Assembly (NCBI GenBank): GCA_025936015.1
Contig: JAICUE010000001.1
Span: 1-24,713, forward strand
Length of the DNA: 24,713 nt
Direction: 5' to 3'
Source: Gemmatimonadaceae bacterium
GTDB taxonomy: Bacteria > Gemmatimonadota > Gemmatimonadetes > Gemmatimonadales > Gemmatimonadaceae
The position numbers were made by a program, and so were the translations under genes. Below, piece after piece: positions 1 through 7,648 of this stretch. Numbering within the stretch: position 1 is the first letter of the stretch; every line of letters begins with the position of its first letter. The notes beneath the pieces were generated by a model. The model was not told the origin of the DNA, made no database searches, and saw only the letters and a program-made list of their open reading frames with translations.

Positions 1-296
1 ACAGGCTGCGCGACGCGGTTGAGTGAGACCCCATAGCGGAAGCTGTCCGACAGGCCATGCGGATCATCGGTGTCGACGAGGCGCATCAGGGTCGGCGTAT
101 CACCAGCGAGATCGACGATCACGACACGCCGCGCGGCCGATTGCACCTCGCCGATGCCGAGTGCGACCGCGGCGGCGTCGTCAGGCCAATTTGCGACGAC
201 GACGATGGCGTGTCGCGCGTCGAGCGCCGCGCCGACGCGGCGCCCCTCGCTTACGAGCTTCGCGGCGCCGGGACGTGATTCGTCGACGAGCGTCAC
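1..296 (-). CDS. Partial CpsD/MinD-like protein with degenerate P-loop (3' end outside window)
   Basis: The frame is open from a GTG at 296 to the window edge, giving about 98 residues of the N-terminus. The GTG overlaps the TGA of the upstream SPOR-domain gene in a GTGA junction, so the two are probably translationally coupled. The segment from residue 28 (RHAIVVVANWPDDAAAVALG) through VVIVDLAGDTPTL to a GLSDSFRYGVSL-like stretch follows the order seen in bacterial tyrosine-kinase/CpsD and MinD/ParA ATPases: first strand, P-loop, helix, second strand ending in Asp, then a GLsD motif. Where a GKT/GKS Walker A should stand, the sequence is PDDAAA, so nucleotide binding by a classical P-loop looks lost. 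The family assignment rests on pattern only; it could be another Rossmann-like protein. It does not appear as a complete reading frame because its stop lies beyond base 1. Confidence 0.6.
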   Translation of the reverse strand, partial: MTLVDESRPGAAKLVSEGRRVGAALDARHAIVVVANWPDDAAAVALGIGEVQSAARRVVIVDLAGDTPTLMRLVDTDDPHGLSDSFRYGVSLNRVAQP

Positions 297-1798
297 TGCG
301 CCTCGTAGATCCAGAAGGGGCGCGCGGCCATCGACCCCGCACGTTCCGCCGCGGCCCGCGTGGCGTAGGGCCCGAGCACGACGCGGTACATCGTCCGCCC
401 GGCGAGCGGAAACGTCGCGACGTGCGCGGGCAGTCCATCCACGTTCACGGTGGCTGCGTCCGTCTTTGCCTGCGCATCGCTCGTATGGGTAGCAAGCGAG
501 ACGAAGAAGCCGCGACTCGGGGCAGGGGGTGCGACCGGCTGTGCAGCGGGAGTGGGGGGCCGCGCCGTGTCGACGCGGGCCCCGATGAACGCGCCGGCCG
601 GGTCGACGACTGTATCGTTAGGCGGAGCTGGTCCGCTGACGGTGTCGGCCGGTGCGCTGTCGAAGTGGACGGGCGTATCGAGCGACGCGTCGCGCGGGCG
701 AAAGCCGTTCCACGAGACCAGCGCCCAGAAATCCTTCGCGCCGTCCTTGACCGTCTGCCCGGATTGGAAGGTGTCGCCGTCGACGAAGCGGACATCGTTC
801 CCCGCCGCGAGCGCGATCTTCCCGTCCGGTGCGACGAACGGCAGGTCGCTCCGCCATGCGGTCGCGACCGCGCCGAGCACGCGCTGCGACCCGACGGCGA
901 TCACCCATGCAGAGTCGCCGTCCGCTGGCCGAGCGAGCAGGTAGCGACCGAGTGGATCCATCCGGAGCGCAATCGCCTGACCCGGAAGCGCGACGACGTC
1001 GCCGCTCCCGCCGGTGTAGCGATCGAGCACACGCAGCTCCTTCTGGCCTCGCAGCAGCGTGTAGAGGCGATCGCCGCTCGGCGTCGGCGCGATGGCGACG
1101 ATCGTGGTATCGACAGTCACGACCGGCGTCGGCGCGAGATCGCGCCCGCGCACCGCGGCGATCGACGAGTCGTGCACGAGGACGACGCGATCGCCAGCCT
1201 GGACCGGGCGCGCCTTCGCGAAGCCGGCGACCACCGCGCTGTCGACGATGCGCGTGTCGGGGGGCCAGAGGTGCCAGAGCACCGAGTTGTTCCCACGGTC
1301 GGCGACGACGACGATCGAGCCATCGCCCTGCGGCATCAGCTCCCGGGCCCGGAGCGGCGCCTTGTAGCTCCATCGTCCCGTGGGGGTGAAGCGCGCTACG
1401 GTGCCGCTGTCGGTCACCCCGTAGACGGATTTGCCGTCGGAGGAGACGAGCGAGAGCAGCTTCGGCTTGCGCGTCGATGTAACGTCGCCCGCCCGGAGAT
1501 TCACCCGCACGAACGCGCCCTTGCTGTCGGCGAAAACCAGCTGCCCGGCATCCTCGTCGAAGGCGAGCATGTGGTCGGGCGCCGGTGCCTTCTCGCTCGA
1601 CGTCCAGACCGCCGAATCGACGTTCGGGTAGAGATAGGCGCGCGCGATCCCGCCGCCGCGCGCGATGCGCAGAACGACGGGGTCCGGGCCAGTGGCGCGG
1701 GTCAGTGAGGGGGTGGCCTCGTGCGTGGCGGGGTCATCCGGACGGTCCGAACGACCGCAGGCGACGAGCACGAGTGCCAACGCGAGCAGCGTGCGCAC
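293..1798 (-). CDS. SPOR-domain lipoprotein with beta-propeller-like middle
   Basis: A 501-residue protein begins with a short hydrophobic segment ending in the lipobox LVAC (Cys14), so it is probably a lipoprotein of the periplasm or outer membrane. Residues of roughly 40-340 contain repeated short strands of the kind found in WD40/YVTN or quinoprotein-like propellers (for example KSVYGVTDSGTVARFTPTG and DRLYTLLRGQKELRVLD). A Pro/Ala-rich linker near 375-425 follows. The last 75 residues (GFFVSLATH...MYRVVLGPYATRAAAERA) match the SPOR fold, which in other bacteria binds peptidoglycan stripped of stem peptides at septa. The GTG start at 1798 is chosen because it begins the signal peptide and lies about where transcription from the promoter at 1805-1833 would start, so the mRNA may be leaderless. 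The role of the propeller is unknown. Confidence 0.85.
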   Translation of the reverse strand: MRTLLALALVLVACGRSDRPDDPATHEATPSLTRATGPDPVVLRIARGGGIARAYLYPNVDSAVWTSSEKAPAPDHMLAFDEDAGQLVFADSKGAFVRVNLRAGDVTSTRKPKLLSLVSSDGKSVYGVTDSGTVARFTPTGRWSYKAPLRARELMPQGDGSIVVVADRGNNSVLWHLWPPDTRIVDSAVVAGFAKARPVQAGDRVVLVHDSSIAAVRGRDLAPTPVVTVDTTIVAIAPTPSGDRLYTLLRGQKELRVLDRYTGGSGDVVALPGQAIALRMDPLGRYLLARPADGDSAWVIAVGSQRVLGAVATAWRSDLPFVAPDGKIALAAGNDVRFVDGDTFQSGQTVKDGAKDFWALVSWNGFRPRDASLDTPVHFDSAPADTVSGPAPPNDTVVDPAGAFIGARVDTARPPTPAAQPVAPPAPSRGFFVSLATHTSDAQAKTDAATVNVDGLPAHVATFPLAGRTMYRVVLGPYATRAAAERAGSMAARPFWIYEAQ

Positions 1799-1804
1799 GG
1801 ACAG

Positions 1805-1833
1805 AAGCTATCCGCTCAGCAGAGTGTGAACAA
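1805..1833 (-). promoter_or_regulatory. Sigma70-type promoter of the SPOR lipoprotein gene
   Basis: On the minus strand TTGTTC (1828-1833) is separated by exactly 17 bp from TAGCTT (1805-1810). The expected start of transcription, 6-8 bp further, falls at about 1797-1799, on the GTG start codon at 1798. The mRNA would be leaderless or nearly so, which agrees with the absence of a Shine-Dalgarno sequence. Confidence 0.5.
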
Positions 1834-1846
1834 GCAGCCCAGCGGG

Positions 1847-1887
1847 AAAAACAACACCCCGGCGGCCGTTCATGGCCGCCGGGGTGT
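1847..1887 (-). terminator. Rho-independent terminator after the metallopeptidase-barrel gene
   Basis: A perfect 14-bp inverted repeat (1854-1867 with 1874-1887, ACACCCCGGCGGCC) closes a 6-base loop. Read on the minus strand it is followed by a TGTTTTT run (1847-1853). It lies 48 bp beyond the stop codon at 1935 and separates that gene from the SPOR gene promoter. Confidence 0.93.
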
Positions 1888-1934
1888 CATCGCCCCCGAA
1901 GCGTTCGCGCGCAGCGCGCGCACGCTGCGTCAGT

Positions 1935-4900
1935 TCAGAAGTTCGGGCCGATCGAGAAGACCCACAATGGCTTGTGGTCGATACTCACCGGCTTCGCATA
2001 ATCCCAGCGGAGCACCGCGTAGTTGAACAGGTTGACGCGCACCCCCACGCCGTAGCTGCGGTACGGATAACGAACGTTCGGGTTCGCCTGCGGATCCTTC
2101 GGCGCGCGCAGTTGCAGCGTGTTCTCCGCGCTCCAGGCGACGCCAGCGTCGTAAAAGAACGCGCCCTCGACGGGCGGCAGCGCGATCGGGAGGATGCCCA
2201 GCTCGAGCCGGTTGATCACCGGGAAACGCAGCTCGGCGTTGGCGACGGCGATGCGGCTGCCGAGCAGGCTCTGCGTGTTGCAGTTCGTCGTCACCGAACC
2301 GAATGCACCGCAGCTGTACGAGTAGAAGTTCTGTCGATCGTAGCCGCGGACATACTGCGGCAGGCCGATGTACTTGTACGCGAAGTGCTCATCGCGGCCG
2401 ACGGTGACGTCGGTCATGAACCGGGTCGCGACCGTCAGGAAGTTGAAGAGGATCGGATCATAACGGCGGTAGTCGGCGAGGTAGTCGATCCACTGCCAGC
2501 TGCCGAGCTGCGGCTGGACCTGGAAGCGATAGCGCCGGCCGGAGATCGGCCCGACGTAGCCCCAGAGCGCATTGTCCGAGACCCACGCGACGTTCGCCGA
2601 GTAGTTGTTGATCCCCGGCTGGTTGCGGATGTCGTCGAGATAGAAGCCGCTCGACGCCTGCTGCGTGTAGTCGATGAACCGATGCACGAACAGCGTCTGG
2701 CGATCGATGTTGCTGAATCCCGCGCCGAACTCGAAGCGCGTGAACCGGTTCACCGGATACATCCCGACGCCGAATGCCTCGCGGAAGATGTAGCGCGTGA
2801 TCTCCTGCTCCTCCGCCTGGATCGATCCGTCGTCGCTCGCGTCAACGAGTTGATCCCCGGTGAGGAAGTAGTACGGCTCCTGCGAGACGCCGGTCACGTA
2901 CTGGATTCGATGCCCGTAGTTCGCGTACGCGGTGTAGAGCTGCGCGTCGCTGAACCTCCCGTTTACCGCGGCGGCGAGCGCCAGTCGGTTGTTGCCGAGG
3001 AGGTCGCTGAGGATGATGGTCGTCCCGCCGAACACGCCGCGGCCGTAGTTGTCCTGCGCGTAGCCGACACTCGGCCGCGCAATGTAGTCCGGCTGGAAGC
3101 GGACCTTGTAGTCGCTGATCTTGAATGTGGCGGTGTCGGGCAGCGCGAGGTTCGCGCTGTCGAGAATCTGCGCCACCGTGATCGGGCGCCTGACGGTTTC
3201 GGCAGCGCCCGCGGCGACGGTCCCCGACGCGCGGAAGGTCGAGTTGCCGGACCGGTATGTCGAGACTCGCGACGCGACAGGCGTCGTGTCGAGTGCGGGC
3301 GACGCGGCGACCACATGCATCGAATCGCGTTGCGCGTTGAAGATCGGACCGGCGACCGGAGCCTGCTCGACGTATGGTTCGCGCTTCATCGCCCGGGGGT
3401 TGTTCATCCCCCAGATCGTGTAATCGCCGTCTTCGTAATACGTGAACGCGATCTTGTCCGCGCCACGCGCCCAGGTGATTGCCGGGCTGTACTCGGTGAA
3501 CGCGTTGATCGCGCTGATCACGTTCGTCAGCTGGTAGTGCTGCCGCGCCTCGAAATCGTAGAGGAACAGGTTCGAGATCCCGGTGCGATCCGAGAGGAAG
3601 ATCAGCGACTTCCCATCGGGCGCCCACTGCGGATTGAGGTTCAGTCCCGCCTGGCCGGGAATCACCGACACCTGCATCGACGCGAGATCGAGCAGGGTGA
3701 TTCGCCACTTGTTGAAGCGGAGCAGGTCGAAGTCCGTCTCGTCGCCGCGGTCGCTGACGAATGCGATCGTCTTGCCGTCCGGCGACCACTGCGGCTGGAG
3801 ATCGCCATAACGGTCCGCCGTCAGGCGGCGGAGGTTCTTGCCATCCGCGTCGACCATGTACAGGTCGGTGATCCCGCCCTCGTCCGCGCTGACGACGAGC
3901 CGCTTGCCGTCAGGCGACCACGATGGGCTGGTGACCCCTTCGATCCCCGGCAGCGAAAAGCGCCTGACCACACGCCGCTTCTTCACGTCGAGGATGTAGA
4001 GGACGTCCTTTCCTGCCCGCTGCGCGGTGAATGCGAGCTGGCGGCCGTCGGGAGAGAAGGAGCTCTGCGAATAGGCCATTCGCAGCTCCTCGAAATTCGG
4101 ATCGGTGGTGCTCTTCACGAGCCGCTTGATACGCTTGCCCGTCTGCGCGTCGGCGAGCCAGAGGTCGATGAACACCTGGCCGCGGAGGAAGCTGCCATTC
4201 GAGAGGAAGGCAATGCGCTTTCCGTCCGGGGAGAGCGCGGGCGCGACGAACACCTGGCCGCCGGTCTTTTTCTCGTTGAGGACCGGTTGGGCGAACCGGC
4301 GCGGCCGATCGAGCTGGGTGATGCCCGGGAGGAAGCGATCCTGCAGCGACTCCTTCCACTCCTGGCTCAGGTCGTCGAGGGAGAGACCGAGCTCGCGCTT
4401 GATCGCGCGCTCGTAGCCGACGTTAGGCGAGGCGCGCAGGATCTGGCCGATCGTCTCGTCACCCCAGCGCGCGCCGATGTACGCCCACAGCGACTCGCCG
4501 AAACGGTACGGGAAGTACCGGTCCGGCCGCTGCGTCATCTGCTCGATGCTCGGGATGTTTCCATTGAGCGCGGCGTCGCGCATCCACGAGTCGGTGAACG
4601 GATGATCGGGACCGATCGACAGGTACTCCGCCATTCCTTCGGCGAACCAGTCTGGCATCGGGTTCTGCGACAGTGCCTGCAGGCCGCCGCCCGCCTTGCC
4701 GCGGGCGAAGATGTCGTACTGGAACTCGTGCGTGAGCTCGTGCGTGAGCACGTGCTCGAAGCTCTTGTAGTCGCCGGTGAAGGGCAGGATGACTCGGTGG
4801 CGAAGCGGCTCGGTGACGCCGCCAACGCCTTCGCCCAGATCGCCCGTGACGTTGTTCTGCCCGAAGTCCGATCGCGAGGCGAAGAGCACGATCGGCTTCT

Positions 4901-5168
4901 TCTCGCGGAACTGATACCCGAGGACGCGCGACAGGCGCGCATACGCACGCTCCGCCATGCGAGCGGCGTCATAGACCGCCGTCTGCTCGCTCGGATAGTA
5001 GTGAATCAGGAAGTGCTCCGTCTCCATGACCTTCCAGTCGAAATGATCGTACTGGACCTGGTTCATGCCGAAGTATTCCTGTGCCTGCGCCGCGGGGGCG
5101 CTGAGCAGCAGACCAAGAGCGCCCGCACTGAGTGCGAGCGCGATGGGCATGCGGGAACGGGATGTCAC
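1935..5168 (-). CDS. Secreted gluzincin-like metallopeptidase / TolB-type propeller / outer-membrane barrel fusion
   Basis: The product is 1077 residues from the GTG at 5168. I chose this start because GGAGG lies 6 bases before it and it overlaps the rsfS stop (GTGA). Residues 1-29 are a signal peptide ending PAAQA. The N-terminal region carries a zinc-peptidase motif HELTH (His143, Glu144, His147) and a downstream WFAEG (Glu177), as in MA-clan gluzincins. From about 310 to 600 there are at least five PD40/TolB propeller signatures of the form SPDGKxIAFxSDR. The C-terminal ~390 residues are rich in alternating aromatic strands, resemble Omp85/surface-antigen barrels and end in Phe (SIGPNF), the usual outer-membrane insertion signal. 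The simplest reading is a peptidase anchored in the outer membrane by its own barrel. The side of the membrane and the substrate cannot be told from sequence. Confidence 0.88.
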   Translation of the reverse strand: MTSRSRMPIALALSAGALGLLLSAPAAQAQEYFGMNQVQYDHFDWKVMETEHFLIHYYPSEQTAVYDAARMAERAYARLSRVLGYQFREKKPIVLFASRSDFGQNNVTGDLGEGVGGVTEPLRHRVILPFTGDYKSFEHVLTHELTHEFQYDIFARGKAGGGLQALSQNPMPDWFAEGMAEYLSIGPDHPFTDSWMRDAALNGNIPSIEQMTQRPDRYFPYRFGESLWAYIGARWGDETIGQILRASPNVGYERAIKRELGLSLDDLSQEWKESLQDRFLPGITQLDRPRRFAQPVLNEKKTGGQVFVAPALSPDGKRIAFLSNGSFLRGQVFIDLWLADAQTGKRIKRLVKSTTDPNFEELRMAYSQSSFSPDGRQLAFTAQRAGKDVLYILDVKKRRVVRRFSLPGIEGVTSPSWSPDGKRLVVSADEGGITDLYMVDADGKNLRRLTADRYGDLQPQWSPDGKTIAFVSDRGDETDFDLLRFNKWRITLLDLASMQVSVIPGQAGLNLNPQWAPDGKSLIFLSDRTGISNLFLYDFEARQHYQLTNVISAINAFTEYSPAITWARGADKIAFTYYEDGDYTIWGMNNPRAMKREPYVEQAPVAGPIFNAQRDSMHVVAASPALDTTPVASRVSTYRSGNSTFRASGTVAAGAAETVRRPITVAQILDSANLALPDTATFKISDYKVRFQPDYIARPSVGYAQDNYGRGVFGGTTIILSDLLGNNRLALAAAVNGRFSDAQLYTAYANYGHRIQYVTGVSQEPYYFLTGDQLVDASDDGSIQAEEQEITRYIFREAFGVGMYPVNRFTRFEFGAGFSNIDRQTLFVHRFIDYTQQASSGFYLDDIRNQPGINNYSANVAWVSDNALWGYVGPISGRRYRFQVQPQLGSWQWIDYLADYRRYDPILFNFLTVATRFMTDVTVGRDEHFAYKYIGLPQYVRGYDRQNFYSYSCGAFGSVTTNCNTQSLLGSRIAVANAELRFPVINRLELGILPIALPPVEGAFFYDAGVAWSAENTLQLRAPKDPQANPNVRYPYRSYGVGVRVNLFNYAVLRWDYAKPVSIDHKPLWVFSIGPNF

Positions 5169-5545
5169 GGAGCGCCTCCTTGGGCTTCCACCGGAATCAC
5201 TTCCGCGTCTCCCCACAGTCGCTCGAGCTGGTAGAAATTCCGCAGCGACGGGTGGAAGACGTGTACAACGAAATCGAAATAGTCGAGAAGCGCCCAGCGT
5301 CCCTGGGTCAGCCCTTCGGCGTGTTGTACGGAAGTCCCCTCCTTTTTCAGCTCGACCGTGACATGGTCGGCGATGGAGCGGACATGGGTGTCCGACGTCC
5401 CGCTCGCGATGACGAAGAAATCGGCGACATCCGACACGCCCTTGAGCGAGAGGATGACGACGTCGTTCGCCTTGAGGTCGAGACAGATCGCGGCCGCGCG
5501 CTGCGCCAGCGCGGCAGAGGCGGGAAGTGCGGTACCGGTTGCCAT
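5165..5545 (-). CDS. rsfS: Ribosomal silencing factor RsfS
   Basis: A 126-residue protein from ATG 5545. It has the RsfS/Iojap signature: a helical N-terminus (AQRAAAICLDLKANDVVILSL), DVADFFVIASGTSDTHVRSIAD, and GRWALLDYFDFVVHVFHPSLRNFYQLERLWGDA. RsfS binds L14 on the large subunit and prevents subunit joining when nutrients are short. Length is usual for the family. The frame is open further upstream to 5677, but homology begins near residue 10 of this start, and the longer version adds only Arg-rich sequence. No good Shine-Dalgarno sequence is visible. Its TGA overlaps the GTG of the following peptidase-barrel gene, so the two should be co-expressed, which is an odd pairing. Confidence 0.93.
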   Translation of the reverse strand: MATGTALPASAALAQRAAAICLDLKANDVVILSLKGVSDVADFFVIASGTSDTHVRSIADHVTVELKKEGTSVQHAEGLTQGRWALLDYFDFVVHVFHPSLRNFYQLERLWGDAEVIPVEAQGGAP

Positions 5546-5833
5546 GAATGCAGAGACGAGTGGGTACTGTCGAGTAGCTACGCTACAACTCCGGACGCGC
5601 CCCAATGTTCCGTCCGGACCAACCCGACGCAACGCGAGGACCCGCCCTGCGAGCGGAGGGCGTTGACGCGGCGGCAAGTTGCAGGGAGCGCGCCAACTGA
5701 CACCAGTGGCTGTAACCGGTAAGCAGCAAGCGGACGGTGTCGAAGGTGCGCACCTCCAACGCCGTCCGCTGCCTGCTTACTGCTTATCGCTTATCGCCGT
5801 ACCGGGATATGACCCGGCATACGCGCGACTGCT
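5546..5833. other. Non-coding gap between rplI and rsfS
   Basis: This 288-bp stretch holds no convincing gene. It contains the long palindromic element at 5719-5780, a short hairpin CCGGG/CCCGG (5802-5806 with 5813-5817) just after the rplI stop, and the presumed but not clearly recognisable promoter of rsfS. Confidence 0.6.
5719..5801. repeat. Nested extragenic palindrome flanked by short tandem repeats
   Basis: The outer arms GTAAGCAG (5719-5726) and CTGCTTAC (5773-5780) enclose inner arms AGCGGACGG (5729-5737) and CCGTCCGCT (5762-5770), which enclose the central palindrome GGTGCGCACC (5745-5754). On the right, degenerate heptads continue the pattern (CTGCTTAC, TGCTTATC, GCTTATC). Read on the minus strand it lies downstream of rplI and could act in termination or mRNA stability, but there is no T-run. 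Its structure resembles REP/MITE-type extragenic elements. I cannot test for other copies here. Confidence 0.5.
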
Positions 5834-6277
5834 TCAGCCCTTGATCACCCACACCCGAACTTCCGGCTTCACGTCGGCGTGCAGCCGAACCGGGACGCGA
5901 TAGACGCCAAGCGCCTTGATCGGCTCGTGCAGATCGATCTGGCGCTTCTCGACGTGGATCCCCTGCTTCTCGAGCTCGTGGGCGATGTCGGCGGTCGTGA
6001 CGGAGCCGAACAGCTTGCCCTCTTCGCCAACGCGGGCGGAGAAGGTCAGCGAGACCTGCTCGATCTTCGCCGCGAGCTCCTGCGCCGAGCCGCGACGCTC
6101 ACCCTCGGCGGCCTCGAGGCGGGCGCGCTCCTGCTCGAGGCGCTTCTTGTTGCCCGGCGTCGCCTCGTAGGCGATGCCGCGGGGGAGAAGAAAGTTGCGG
6201 GCGTAGCCCGCCGAGACCTTCACGATGTCGCCAGTATGGCCGAGCGTATCGACCGCCTGTCGCAGAATGACTTCCAT
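5834..6277 (-). CDS. rplI: 50S ribosomal protein L9
   Basis: A 147-residue protein with the L9 N-domain signature GHTGDIVKVSAGYARNFLLPRGIAYEAT (about residues 13-40), the long connecting helix rich in Glu/Arg/Ala, and the C-domain ending in VRLHADVKPEVRVWVIKG. Length matches bacterial L9 (about 148). CGGAG lies about 6-10 bases before the ATG at 6277. It is the last gene of the rpsF-rpsR-DUF2232-rplI operon, 24 bp after the DUF2232 stop. Confidence 0.98.
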   Translation of the reverse strand: MEVILRQAVDTLGHTGDIVKVSAGYARNFLLPRGIAYEATPGNKKRLEQERARLEAAEGERRGSAQELAAKIEQVSLTFSARVGEEGKLFGSVTTADIAHELEKQGIHVEKRQIDLHEPIKALGVYRVPVRLHADVKPEVRVWVIKG

Positions 6278-6301
6278 GGGAAACTCCGAGCGTTGCGAGT
6301 G

Positions 6302-7396
6302 TTACTGAACCGGACGCGCCAGGCGGCGCCAATCGAACCAGGTGTCGGCGAGGCCGAGGAGCCCCGCCGCCGTAACGAGCGACAGCAAGCCCGACGTCGC
6401 GATGGTCTGCAGCATCGGGATCTGGGCGAGCAACACCGACAGCCCGACGAGAATCCACACGGTGCGCTGCGACAGCACCCATGAGATCACGCCGAGGCCG
6501 CGCAGTGCATAGAGCGAGAGAAAGAAGACGACGAGGTTGATGCCGAACGAATGCAGCATCCCGAACGCCGCGGCTCGCGCGGGCGCGACGGTCGGCAGGA
6601 GGAGCACCGTCAACCCGACGATGAGCCCCCACACCAGCTGGTCGTTGAAGCGGAACTCGCGGAGCGGAGCGACCGGTGGGCCGATCCGCGTCCGCGCCAA
6701 TCGGTGGTACAGCGCCCACGCCAGCGCGAGCGCGGCGAGCGATTGCAGCGCGAGCAGGGCGGGGAACGCGGTCGCGCCACCCTTCGAGACGGCGGTGAGC
6801 GCCTTCGAGAAATCATCCACCGGCGAGCGCCCCGCCGGGTACTGGCTGACGATCCGCGCCCAGGCCTCGGGCTCGGCGGTCGCCCAGCTGTCGAGCATCG
6901 CGCTCACCGATGCGTTCCGGGTGCGGAGCTCGCCGGCCACCACGTCACCGACCACGCTGGTCGGCGCCCGGAGCGCGGTGGTGATGCCTAACGCGGCGAC
7001 GAGCGTCATCGCCACCGCCGACAGCGCGCGGGCGAACAGCGGGCGGCGCGTATCGACGAACGCGAGGACGCCGAACGCTCCCGCGAGGATGATCGACCAC
7101 GCGCGCAGCAGCGTGCCGTAGGCGCCCCACGTCCCGCTCCGCGCGCCGGCGAAGAGCGTGAACGCGGCGATCGCGATCCAGAACACTGCGAGCGACGCCC
7201 GCCCGCCGGCCCACCAGCCGAGCAGCGTGCAGGTGGCGAGCGCGGGAACGAGGAGCAGCCACCCCTCGGTCACCGGCAGCAGTGCGCCCGCGACGGGAAT
7301 CGCGGGAACGAGCAGGAACGCCGCGAGAGCGAGGAGGACACCAGCCCATCCGTGCTCGCGCGGCGCCGCCTGAACGTTAGGCGCTGCGTCGGTCAT
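6302..7396 (-). CDS. DUF2232 (YybS-like) multi-spanning membrane protein
   Basis: A 364-residue protein with about eight hydrophobic segments. The first two lie near residues 18-55, and a C-terminal block contains FNDQLVWGLIVGLTVLLLPT and the helices after it. Position between rpsR and rplI and the C-terminal pattern point to the DUF2232/YybS family, found at this place in several phyla. A soluble, likely extra-cytoplasmic loop lies around residues 150-205. Molecular function of the family is not known to me. The octamer GCCTAACG occurs near its start (7375-7381) and at 6986-6993 (Ala-Leu-Gly). Confidence 0.75.
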   Translation of the reverse strand: MTDAAPNVQAAPREHGWAGVLLALAAFLLVPAIPVAGALLPVTEGWLLLVPALATCTLLGWWAGGRASLAVFWIAIAAFTLFAGARSGTWGAYGTLLRAWSIILAGAFGVLAFVDTRRPLFARALSAVAMTLVAALGITTALRAPTSVVGDVVAGELRTRNASVSAMLDSWATAEPEAWARIVSQYPAGRSPVDDFSKALTAVSKGGATAFPALLALQSLAALALAWALYHRLARTRIGPPVAPLREFRFNDQLVWGLIVGLTVLLLPTVAPARAAAFGMLHSFGINLVVFFLSLYALRGLGVISWVLSQRTVWILVGLSVLLAQIPMLQTIATSGLLSLVTAAGLLGLADTWFDWRRLARPVQ

Positions 7397-7417
7397 CTGG
7401 TCGACGTATCCGCCGGC

Positions 7418-7648
7418 TCAGCCCTGGTGTCCCTTGATGTACGGGACGAGGGCGAGGTAGCGCGCCCGCTTCACGGCGGTCGCGAGCTGGCGCTGGTGAC
7501 GGGCGCAGACGCCGCTCAACCGGCTGGGAAGGATCTTCCCCTGCTCGGTGATGAAGCGGCCTAACGTCCGATCGTCCTTGTAGTCGACGTGGCGCACGCG
7601 TGTCTCGCAGAAGGGACACGTCTTGGTGGGACGGCGCATCATCTTCAT
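7418..7648 (-). CDS. rpsR: 30S ribosomal protein S18
   Basis: A 76-residue protein with the S18 core YKDDRTLGRFITEQGKILPSRLSGVCARHQRQLATAVKRARYLALVPY. It has the zinc-binding (C+) form: CPFC at Cys11/Cys14 and CARH at Cys48/His51. ATG 7648 overlaps the rpsF stop in an ATGA junction. ATG codons at 7642 and 7639 are also in frame, so the true start could be two or three residues later. S18 forms the platform heterodimer with S6. Confidence 0.97.
   Translation of the reverse strand: MKMMRRPTKTCPFCETRVRHVDYKDDRTLGRFITEQGKILPSRLSGVCARHQRQLATAVKRARYLALVPYIKGHQG

Noticed and set aside
23..1708. A 561-codon plus-strand open frame opposite the SPOR gene
   Set aside because: Arg-rich, low-complexity translation with no family features. 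The minus strand encodes a coherent lipoprotein with a SPOR domain.
1872..5234. A 1120-codon plus-strand open frame opposite the peptidase-barrel gene
   Set aside because: Its product is an Arg/Glu/Val/Asp/His-rich sequence without domains, the typical antisense shadow of a high-GC gene. The minus-strand protein has a signal peptide and three recognisable domains.
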